Under the pieces are notes generated by a model, which was not told the DNA's origin, searched no databases, and was given only the letters and a program-made list of their open reading frames with translations. The position numbers and the translations under genes are program-made. A DNA stretch of 50,112 nucleotides from Bacteroidota bacterium (GTDB taxonomy: Bacteria; Bacteroidota; Bacteroidia; Bacteroidales; FEN-979), in contig JAPLDK010000028.1 in NCBI GenBank assembly GCA_026391775.1, positions 1 to 50,112 of the forward strand, written 5' to 3'. Of the stretch, positions 8,196 to 14,343 are shown piece after piece; position 1 is the stretch's first letter, and each line of letters opens with the position of its first letter.

Positions 8196-8227
8196 GTCCG
8201 GGTGTTTTTCAGCACCCGGACTTTTTT
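8196..8227 (+). terminator. Strong hairpin terminator after THX, abutting the rsmG start
   Basis: GTCCGGGTG (8196-8204) pairs with CACCCGGAC (8213-8221), a perfect 9-bp GC-rich stem with an 8-base loop, followed by six T (8222-8227). The next base begins the ATG of rsmG. It should end the THX transcript; rsmG would need read-through or an internal start. Confidence 0.9.
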
Positions 8228-8854
8228 ATGGAACTTATCAGGAAATATTTCCCTTCACTTACCGGGAAGCAATCCGGGCAATTTGCCCGTTTACTTGAAC
8301 TTTATCCTGAATGGAACAGCCGGATCAATGTAATCAGCCGTAAAGACATTGAACATCTTGAGGAAAGGCATATTTTGCACTCAATGAGCCTGGCCATGAT
8401 CATCCGGTTCAGCCCCGGATCATGGATACTGGATGCTGGTACTGGCGGCGGCTTGCCAGGCATACCCCTCGCAATCCTGTTCCCCGGTTCTGAGTTTGTT
8501 TTGGTAGATTCCATTGGAAAAAAGATTCATGTGGTTGATTCAATAATTACAGAACTGGGCCTTGCCAATACAAGGACAATGAACTGCAGGTACGAGGATC
8601 TCAGACAGCCATATGATTTCATCCTCGGACGTGCTGTGACCAATATAGCTGATTTCAGTGCAATCCTGAAGAAACTTATCAGCAAAAAAAGCAACAATAG
8701 TCTTGAAAACGGTTTTCTGTACTTCAAGGGAGGGGATTTCGAGGAGGATCTTTCAAACCTGCAGGCAAAATGGAATGTGTATGCCCTCTCCGGATTTTTC
8801 TCAGAGGAGTACTTTTTGACAAAAAAGATACTCCATCTATACGATTGCCGCTGA
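8228..8854 (+). CDS. rsmG: 16S rRNA (guanine-527-N7) methyltransferase
   Basis: A 208-residue RsmG (GidB) enzyme, which methylates G527 in the 530 loop of 16S rRNA. The start MELIRKYFP and the segment EWNSRINVISRKDIEHLEERHILHS are characteristic, and the SAM-binding loop LDAGTGGGLPG (about residues 68-78) is intact. The later part includes GRAVTNI, also a family motif. The start at 8228 matches the family N-terminus closely. The unusual point is that this ATG immediately follows the T-run of the terminator hairpin, so the gene has almost no independent 5' leader; no TAnnTTTG element is visible in the 80-base gap. Confidence 0.95.
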   Translation: MELIRKYFPSLTGKQSGQFARLLELYPEWNSRINVISRKDIEHLEERHILHSMSLAMIIRFSPGSWILDAGTGGGLPGIPLAILFPGSEFVLVDSIGKKIHVVDSIITELGLANTRTMNCRYEDLRQPYDFILGRAVTNIADFSAILKKLISKKSNNSLENGFLYFKGGDFEEDLSNLQAKWNVYALSGFFSEEYFLTKKILHLYDCR

Positions 8855-8952
8855 TCGTGACTCGTGAACCGGATCAGGGTTTATGATTTCAACAAATCTT
8901 GTTAGGTTGGTGCTTTTTTCGTTATTTAGCAAAAAATTAAAAAATCACGATT

Positions 8953-11028
8953 ATGGCTGAAGCAAAAAAGTATGTACCCTTTGTGTCTGCAGAAACGCAT
9001 ATGAAGGAATTCACATTGCGGGCGCTTGTCGTAGGCTTGTTCTTTGCTGTTATCCTGGGGGCAGCGAATGCTTACCTGGGTCTGAAGGCTGGTATGACCA
9101 TTGCTGCGACTTACCCTGCTGCTGTTCTTGGAATGGCGATCCTCCGTTTAATGCGGGGAACTATTTTGGAAGAGAATTTCACCCGTACTGTCGGTTCCAT
9201 TGGTGAATCCGTAGCTGCCGGCGCAATATTCACACTGCCTGCCTTCTTTGTTTCAGGCATATGGCCGGATTTCTTCACAATGGGTCACTACATTACATCA
9301 TCGCTGATCCTGATCGCAGGCGGGATACTGGGCATCATGTTCGTGGCCCTTCTTCGCCGCGTCATGGTTGAAGATGCCGAACTACCTTTCCCCGAATCGG
9401 TTGCTGCTGCAGAAATTCATAAAGCCGGACAAGGTGGTTCAGGCGGGTCCAAGTTCCTGTTTGGAGCTATGGGGCTTGGCGCACTTATCAAATTACTTGG
9501 AGAACTTAAGTTTTTCCTCTACCTCTGGGAAAAATTCGTTTTCTGGGGGAAACAGACTATTTCAGGCACTGTATTCACAGGCAAGGGAGGAATGATGCTG
9601 AGCTCGCCCGGAGTGAGCCCTGCATATATGGGTGTTGGTTACATCATCGGACCTAAACTTGGCGCACTTAACTTCAGCGGCGGATTGTTGGCCTGGGGGC
9701 TGATGGTTCCCATGATCATGTACTTTATTTTACCCGGTATGGATTTCCAGGCATGGGCCGCTTTCCTGATGGGAAAGGATGCAACCCTTACCCTGGAACA
9801 GGCTATGACCAAGGTCAATGACCCGGCTTACCAGATGCTTCAGATCTGGAAATTCATTGTAAGGCCTATTGCTATCGGTGGTATGCTTGTTAGCGCCGGC
9901 TTTACATTATATAAGATGAGAAAGAGCCTGATCACGGGTGTTGGCAGGTCCATCACCGATGTTAAAAAAGCTGCCCAGGGCATGGGACAGGCTGCACCCC
10001 GTACCGAGAAAGACCTTAGTTTTGGAGCTATCATAGTAGGCATACTCGCCGTCGCTGTACTGACGTTCTGCATTACCTATTTTATTTTTGAAACCAACAT
10101 CCTCATAGCCGCTGTGGCTTCAACCGTCATGATAATCCTGGCATTCTTTTTTGCAGCTGTTTCAGGTTACCTTGTAGGCATCATGGGATCCAGCAATAAC
10201 CCTATCAGCGGACTTACGCTTACTGCACTTGTAGTAACAGCGCTGATCCTGGTAGGCCTCGGCGTACAGGGAAATGCAGGTGTTGCAACAGTATTAGGCG
10301 TTGCAGCTATCGTTTGCGTTTCTGCAGCCGTGGCCGGTGAAATGCTTCAGGACCTTAAAGCAGGGCATATCCTGGGCGGTACTCCCTGGAGAATGCAAAT
10401 CGGTGACATCATCGGTGTGATCCTTGCAGGCGCTGTAATGTTTGTTGTGCTTGCTTACCTTAACGAAGGAGATATCGCCAGCGGCAAGAACCTGGGTTAC
10501 CAGGGCGGTTTCGGAAGCCGTAACCTTTCGGCCCCTCAGGCCGGCCTGATGGCTATCCTTTCACGCGGCATAGTCGAAGGTGCTATGGCATGGCCCCTGA
10601 TCATCTCGGGCATGCTTATGGGAGTTGCCTTCATACTTATGCAGGTCCGCAGCCCGATGTTGGTAAGCGTGGGCATGTATCTCCCCCTGGAAACGACCTT
10701 TGCCATTTTTGTTGGCGGACTTATCAAGGGAGGCGTAGACTATTTTACAGGTAAACGCAAGCTTAACGAAGCACAGAAGATACGCGTCGAAAATACAGGC
10801 GTATTGCTGGCATCCGGCATGATAGCAGGTGAAGCCCTTATGGGGCTGGTGATTGCCATCTTCGCGGCATTCGAGTTCTTCCTCTACGATCATTTTGTGT
10901 TCTTCAGAAACCCGAGCTACATAATCAGCCTGGTGATCATTGCGATCATCGCATTCGTGCTGATCCAGATACCTCTGAAGAATGCAGGCAAGCCCGACGA
11001 ACCAGCTCCCCCTGCTGCCGGAATGTAA
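8953..11028 (+). CDS. OPT-family oligopeptide transporter
   Basis: A 691-residue polytopic inner-membrane protein. The N-terminal part TLRALVVGLFFAVILGAANAYLGLKAGMTI is the conserved OPT start, and AAEIHKAGQ and GIMGSSNNPISGLT are the family motifs. OPT proteins import oligopeptides or metal chelates by proton symport; in Bacteroidota most are assigned as oligopeptide importers, and the substrate here is inferred only. About 14-16 membrane segments are apparent. The next gene is a PqqD-like protein, separated by a strong terminator hairpin. The upstream 98 bases contain no clear promoter motif (TTATTTAG near 8923 is a poor match). Confidence 0.92.
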   Translation: MAEAKKYVPFVSAETHMKEFTLRALVVGLFFAVILGAANAYLGLKAGMTIAATYPAAVLGMAILRLMRGTILEENFTRTVGSIGESVAAGAIFTLPAFFVSGIWPDFFTMGHYITSSLILIAGGILGIMFVALLRRVMVEDAELPFPESVAAAEIHKAGQGGSGGSKFLFGAMGLGALIKLLGELKFFLYLWEKFVFWGKQTISGTVFTGKGGMMLSSPGVSPAYMGVGYIIGPKLGALNFSGGLLAWGLMVPMIMYFILPGMDFQAWAAFLMGKDATLTLEQAMTKVNDPAYQMLQIWKFIVRPIAIGGMLVSAGFTLYKMRKSLITGVGRSITDVKKAAQGMGQAAPRTEKDLSFGAIIVGILAVAVLTFCITYFIFETNILIAAVASTVMIILAFFFAAVSGYLVGIMGSSNNPISGLTLTALVVTALILVGLGVQGNAGVATVLGVAAIVCVSAAVAGEMLQDLKAGHILGGTPWRMQIGDIIGVILAGAVMFVVLAYLNEGDIASGKNLGYQGGFGSRNLSAPQAGLMAILSRGIVEGAMAWPLIISGMLMGVAFILMQVRSPMLVSVGMYLPLETTFAIFVGGLIKGGVDYFTGKRKLNEAQKIRVENTGVLLASGMIAGEALMGLVIAIFAAFEFFLYDHFVFFRNPSYIISLVIIAIIAFVLIQIPLKNAGKPDEPAPPAAGM

Positions 11029-11047
11029 TTCATGAAATAAATTTTAT

Positions 11048-11079
11048 GAGGCTGTCACATTGTTGTGACAGCCTCTTTT
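11048..11079 (+). terminator. Hairpin terminator after the OPT transporter, just upstream of the PqqD-like start
   Basis: GAGGCTGTCACA (11048-11059) pairs perfectly over 12 bp with TGTGACAGCCTC (11064-11075) across a 4-base loop, followed by TTTT. The PqqD-like ATG is nine bases after the T-run. Confidence 0.85.
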
Positions 11080-11088
11080 ATCCACCCA

Positions 11089-11496
11089 ATGGAACTGTCA
11101 TTTTTCAAAAGGAGAAAGATCCTTAAACAAACCAATACCCTTGATCTTCATCCCATTTGCCTTATGGGATCAGCGAAAAGGGATGAAGACTGCATTAACA
11201 TCCTTTTTCCCCGCTTTAAAAACAGCCTGGCAAACAAACTTTTTCAACCCCGTTGGAAGGACGAGTTTATTAAAATTAAACTGGATGCCTTCGGCTCAGC
11301 CGTGTGGAGGCTCATCGACGGCATTCTCAGCACTGGTGAGATCTGCGAGAAACTGAAGGAACAATTCCCCGAAAAACTCACACCTCTTGAGGAAACCGAG
11401 GAGAGGGTAAGCCAATTCCTGTCATTGCTTTATCAGCAAAGGTTCATAAGTTTCAGGGAGATCCTAAAAGATCCCATTTTGCATACAGCAATATAG
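11089..11496 (+). CDS. PqqD-family protein
   Basis: A 135-residue protein whose middle and C-terminal part (KIKLDAFGSAVWRLIDG, then a STGEICEKLKEQF helix and a final FLSLLYQQRFISF segment) fits the PqqD fold. PqqD proteins are peptide chaperones that recognise leader peptides of ribosomally made, modified peptides, but many Bacteroidota copies stand alone without such a pathway, as here: no radical SAM enzyme or precursor peptide is nearby. Its position after an OPT transporter suggests a link to peptide handling, which is inference. I use ATG 11089; an upstream in-frame start at 11065 would lie inside the terminator hairpin. The last ~10 residues appear to run into foreign sequence (a FISUMP fragment), so the C-terminus may be altered. 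Confidence 0.7.
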   Translation: MELSFFKRRKILKQTNTLDLHPICLMGSAKRDEDCINILFPRFKNSLANKLFQPRWKDEFIKIKLDAFGSAVWRLIDGILSTGEICEKLKEQFPEKLTPLEETEERVSQFLSLLYQQRFISFREILKDPILHTAI

Positions 11497-11654
11497 GCTG
11501 GAAGTTCCAGGGGTTTGCAACATTCTTCTGGTCATCAAATTACGTTGGTGCGGTCAAAGCTCTCTCGCACAGTACGAACCTTCAGAATTTCGGGGTTTCC
11601 GATTACTCCTCGAACTGCTCAAATGCGTTTGCGGTGAGATGTATGAAGGATTGA
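11475..11654 (+). pseudogene. C-terminal remnant of a FISUMP-domain (Fibrobacter major paralogous) surface protein
   Basis: In a frame different from the PqqD-like gene and overlapping its end, the sequence reads about 60 residues to a TGA at 11652. The reading includes NIGWKFQGFATFFWSSNYVG and ends NAFAVRCMKD. This matches the end of the TIGR02145 domain found in many secreted Bacteroidota and Fibrobacter proteins (typically ..IG..G.WWSST.. and ..GFSVRCVKD). There is no start codon, no signal peptide and no upstream part of the domain, so it is a broken remnant. It suggests a past deletion or recombination between the PqqD-like gene and a surface-protein gene. I recognise the domain from its consensus, not from a search. 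Confidence 0.6.
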
Positions 11655-11761
11655 ACTGAACACTTGTACGCTCTACGCTCATGGTGAAGGTTAATCAATA
11701 AAATTTAACATTCATCAGAGTGAACCATTTATCAAAAGTATTCGTCAATCTCATATTTTCA

Positions 11762-11769
11762 TACATTTG
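11762..11769 (+). promoter_or_regulatory. -7 promoter element for the DUF5674 gene
   Basis: TACATTTG fits TAnnTTTG, 23 bases before the ATG at 11792. It makes the earlier in-frame ATG at 11771 unlikely. The stretch 11655-11761 holds nothing else I can name. Confidence 0.45.
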
Positions 11770-11791
11770 AATGCTAAAACTGTTTTACTTA

Positions 11792-12130
11792 ATGAAAATT
11801 ATTACGGTTCCAACGACATTGACCGAGCTCTGGGAAACCAGAGAAATTGATTTTACCGAGATGATGAAAATCGTTGCAGATATCGGGAAAGGCATTCTGG
11901 CAATCGATGCCGAAATGCACGCTGACCTGGAACAATTTTTATTGCAACATGGATCGGTTCAGCAGGATTTATGGGGGGCCAATATCTATCCTTTCAAAGA
12001 GCGAAATGACAGGTTAGAGTATACTTCATTCATCAATATCAGGCCATCTCAGGGTAACCGTTCTATGGAGATCCAGGTTGAAGCCCTGAAAAAACAGGTT
12101 GAAGCAATCGTTAATCGTTTAATTTTATAA
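11792..12130 (+). CDS. DUF5674-family protein
   Basis: A 112-residue soluble protein. The pattern IVADIGKGILAIDAEMHADLEQFLL, then QQDLWGANIYPF and INIRPSQGNRSMEIQ, matches what I know of DUF5674, a small family found patchily across bacteria and archaea with no known function. The conserved E-x-H-x-D and the INIRPSQGNRS segment look like a possible active or binding site, but no activity is established. It has its own promoter and is followed after 17 bases by a second small gene, suggesting a two-gene unit. It sits in a short stretch between the PqqD-like gene and pepD that also holds a broken surface-protein fragment, so acquisition by transfer is plausible. Confidence 0.65.
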   Translation: MKIITVPTTLTELWETREIDFTEMMKIVADIGKGILAIDAEMHADLEQFLLQHGSVQQDLWGANIYPFKERNDRLEYTSFINIRPSQGNRSMEIQVEALKKQVEAIVNRLIL

Positions 12131-12147
12131 ATCTCTGATTCTTTCGG

Positions 12148-12483
12148 ATGTATCCCCTAATATATCACAGAAACCTCACCACCCATAAATGGTATTCATA
12201 TCCCCGCCATCAGCAGTTGCTTATGATTGCCAATGAAATGAACCGGGCGCAGAATGCATTATTAAAACAAGATCAGGACAGCGCAATTCACGCCTGGGAA
12301 AGGGTTTTTGAGTTGACCGATCTTACTGTCAGCGATCCTAAAAATCCACAACTTATGAAGGAATTGCTAAGGTTCAGGGAGCTTCTCGGTGAAGTGTTCA
12401 CCAAACCTGATACCAATATTAATAAACTTCTGATGGATACTCTGGTGAGCCTTGATCCGCAAGCGTATAATATGCTGAATTGA
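12148..12483 (+). CDS. Small protein of unknown function, paired with the DUF5674 gene
   Basis: I cannot assign this 111-residue protein. It begins with an aromatic, basic stretch (YHRNLTTHKWYSY) and then is mostly helical: MIANEMNRAQNALL, AIHAWERVFELTDLTV, LMKELLRFRELLGEVF. There is no signal peptide, membrane helix or cysteine cluster. The helical pattern could be a HEPN-like or TPR-like bundle, but I see no R-x4-6-H motif, so HEPN is not supported. The 17-base spacing after the DUF5674 gene and the shared promoter suggest co-expression. The two genes might form a functional pair. Confidence 0.6.
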   Translation: MYPLIYHRNLTTHKWYSYPRHQQLLMIANEMNRAQNALLKQDQDSAIHAWERVFELTDLTVSDPKNPQLMKELLRFRELLGEVFTKPDTNINKLLMDTLVSLDPQAYNMLN

Positions 12484-12513
12484 CAGACAGAGAAGGGGTA
12501 CTACAAATTTAGC

Positions 12514-12521
12514 TATCTTTG
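12514..12521 (+). promoter_or_regulatory. -7 promoter element for pepD
   Basis: TATCTTTG matches TAnnTTTG exactly, 30 bases before the pepD ATG. Confidence 0.55.
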
Positions 12522-12551
12522 TGCCCTCAATCAATGTAAAATCCTTTTAAT

Positions 12552-14012
12552 ATGAGTAAAGATATTTTAAACCTCGAACCCACTCTGCTGTGGAAGAACT
12601 TCTACAGCCTTACACAGATCCCCCGACCCTCAAAACATGAAGATAAAGTGAGGGATTTCCTTGTCCAGTTCGGCAAGAACCTTGGCCTTGAAACCATCAA
12701 AGATGAAGTGGGCAACGTGATCATCCGCAAACCTGCCACACCGGGCATGGAAAACCGAAAAGGCGTAGTACTGCAGGGACATATGGATATGGTTCCCCAA
12801 AAGAACAACGATACTCAGCATGATTTTGAAAAAGACCCAATCGAGACTTACATCGACAATGGCTGGGTAAAAGCAAAAGGCACAACCCTGGGAGCCGATA
12901 ATGGCCTCGGAGTAGCTGCGGCCATGGCCGTTCTTGAAGCTAAGGGTATACAGCACGGCCCTATCGAAGCGTTTATCACCACGGATGAAGAAACCGGAAT
13001 GACCGGCGCTATGGGGATCAAAGCAGGTGTACTCAAAGGTGACATCCTCCTGAACCTTGACACCGAAGAAGAAGGTGAACTCTATATCGGTTGCGCAGGC
13101 GGAACAAACGGCAACTTCTCATTCCGCTTTAAAACCGCAAACCTGCCTTCAGCAGTCGAAGCATTCAAACTTAATGTCACAGGCATGAAAGGCGGTCACA
13201 GCGGTGTTGACATCCATCTTGAAAGAGGAAATTCCATAAAAGTATTGACCCGCGTCCTCTGGGAAGGTAGTAAGCATTTCGGCTTGAGGCTGGCCTCTCT
13301 TGAAGGCGGAAGCCTGAGAAATGCCATCCCGAGGGAAGCAAGTGCATGGATCGTCATCCCGGTAGAGCATAAAGACGCTTTCATCGCAGTGGTTGCCGGG
13401 CTGGAAAAAATTATCAGGAAAGAACTTGCAGCCGTGGAGCCTACCATGAAAATCATTCTCACTCCAGCCGAAAAACCTGCATCACTGATTGATGAAGTGA
13501 GCCAGGGAAATATTATCAACGCCCTTTACGCCTGCCCAAACGGTATGATACGAATGAGCAATGAAATGCCGGGGCTCGTTGAGACCTCTATAAATATTGG
13601 GGTCCTCAAAACAAACAATAATATGGTCGTAGGACAAACCCTCCTCCGCAGTTCCGTTGACTCGGCAAAGACCGACCTCCAGAACATGGTGGATGCAGTA
13701 TTTACCATGGCCGGAGCGGATATCAGTTTTGATGGTGATTACCCGGGCTGGAAACCAAATCCCGATTCTGCCATACTGAAACTGATGCTTGAACTCTATA
13801 AAAAAATGTTTGGTAAAGAACCACTGGTAAAAGCTATCCATGCAGGCCTTGAATGCGGAATCCTTGGCGGAACATATCCAAACTGGGATATGATCTCGGT
13901 TGGTCCGACCATTGTTTCACCCCATTCCCCGGATGAAAAAACAGAGATCGCCTCAGCACAGAAGTTTTGGGATTACCTGATTGAAACATTAAAAAATATT
14001 CCCATAAAATAA
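12552..14012 (+). CDS. pepD: Aminoacyl-histidine dipeptidase (M20 family)
   Basis: A 486-residue zinc metallopeptidase of the PepD/carnosinase branch of M20, which cleaves Xaa-His and other dipeptides in the cytosol. The metal and catalytic residues are visible: H77 and D79 in LQGHMDMVP, bridging D116 in LGADNGLG, the E146-E147 pair in TTDEETGMTG, and D169 in LLNLDTEEEGE. A dimerisation (lid) domain with GMKGGHSGVDIHLERGNS follows, and the final metal-binding HAGLECGIL lies near residue 430. Length matches E. coli PepD (485). It has its own promoter and no signal peptide. With the OPT transporter upstream it could process imported peptides. Confidence 0.95.
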   Translation: MSKDILNLEPTLLWKNFYSLTQIPRPSKHEDKVRDFLVQFGKNLGLETIKDEVGNVIIRKPATPGMENRKGVVLQGHMDMVPQKNNDTQHDFEKDPIETYIDNGWVKAKGTTLGADNGLGVAAAMAVLEAKGIQHGPIEAFITTDEETGMTGAMGIKAGVLKGDILLNLDTEEEGELYIGCAGGTNGNFSFRFKTANLPSAVEAFKLNVTGMKGGHSGVDIHLERGNSIKVLTRVLWEGSKHFGLRLASLEGGSLRNAIPREASAWIVIPVEHKDAFIAVVAGLEKIIRKELAAVEPTMKIILTPAEKPASLIDEVSQGNIINALYACPNGMIRMSNEMPGLVETSINIGVLKTNNNMVVGQTLLRSSVDSAKTDLQNMVDAVFTMAGADISFDGDYPGWKPNPDSAILKLMLELYKKMFGKEPLVKAIHAGLECGILGGTYPNWDMISVGPTIVSPHSPDEKTEIASAQKFWDYLIETLKNIPIK

Positions 14013-14016
14013 TTTC

Positions 14017-14047
14017 CTTGGGGATTTCAAAAAAAGTCGTAATTTTG
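14017..14047 (+). promoter_or_regulatory. rpmH promoter with -33 and -7 elements
   Basis: CTTG (14017-14020), 19-base spacer, TAATTTTG (14040-14047). Good match to TTTG-N19-21-TAnnTTTG; the rpmH ATG follows 21 bases later. Confidence 0.6.
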
Positions 14048-14068
14048 CAGCCCTAAAATAAGAATACA

Positions 14069-14230
14069 ATGGCACAACCAACATTCCACCCTTCGAATAC
14101 GAAAAGAAAGAACAAGCATGGTTTCCGTGAAAGAATGTCTTCTGCAAACGGGCGCAAAGTACTTGCTTCAAGAAGGGCAAAAGGCAGGAAAAAACTGACT
14201 GTATCGGACGAACAAAACGACAAGAAATAA
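14069..14230 (+). CDS. rpmH: 50S ribosomal protein L34
   Basis: A 53-residue, highly basic protein: it starts [19 protein letters not shown] and continues with [20 protein letters not shown], which is the unmistakable L34 signature, then has a short acidic extension (VSDEQNDKK). L34 is a small protein of the large ribosomal subunit. It is shorter than common open-reading-frame cut-offs and is easily missed. The usual rpmH neighbours rnpA and dnaA are absent here; instead it lies alone between pepD and yfhO, with its own promoter and terminator. Confidence 0.96.
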   Translation: MAQPTFHPSNTKRKNKHGFRERMSSANGRKVLASRRAKGRKKLTVSDEQNDKK

Positions 14231-14275
14231 TTTTCACGGTTTTGGAAATACCCTTAACCCGGTTCTGACGTTATA

Positions 14276-14311
14276 AAAAGAAGATAATTCCACATTATCT
14301 TCTTTTTTTTA
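14276..14311 (+). terminator. Rho-independent terminator after rpmH
   Basis: AAAAGAAGATAAT pairs with ATTATCTTCTTTT over 13 bp across a 5-base loop, ending in a run of T. The stem is A/T-rich but long and perfect. Confidence 0.8.
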
Positions 14312-14317
14312 TTTTTG
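14310..14317 (+). promoter_or_regulatory. -7 promoter element for the yfhO-glycosyltransferase unit, nested in the rpmH terminator tail
   Basis: TATTTTTG fits TAnnTTTG and begins in the T-run of the terminator; the yfhO ATG is 27 bases downstream. Low sequence complexity makes this less certain than others. Confidence 0.4.
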
Positions 14318-14343
14318 ACATTCAATTCGTTAAAGATCAAAGC

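Noticed and set aside
7796..8215. 139-codon minus-strand frame rich in Ala, Ser and Phe
   Set aside because: It is the mirror of the Lys/Ala/Glu-rich THX tail; low-complexity composition of the real gene produces an open antisense frame.
12148..12483. HEPN nuclease or toxin identity for the unknown small protein
   Set aside because: No R-x4-6-H motif or other catalytic signature is visible; only a helical pattern.
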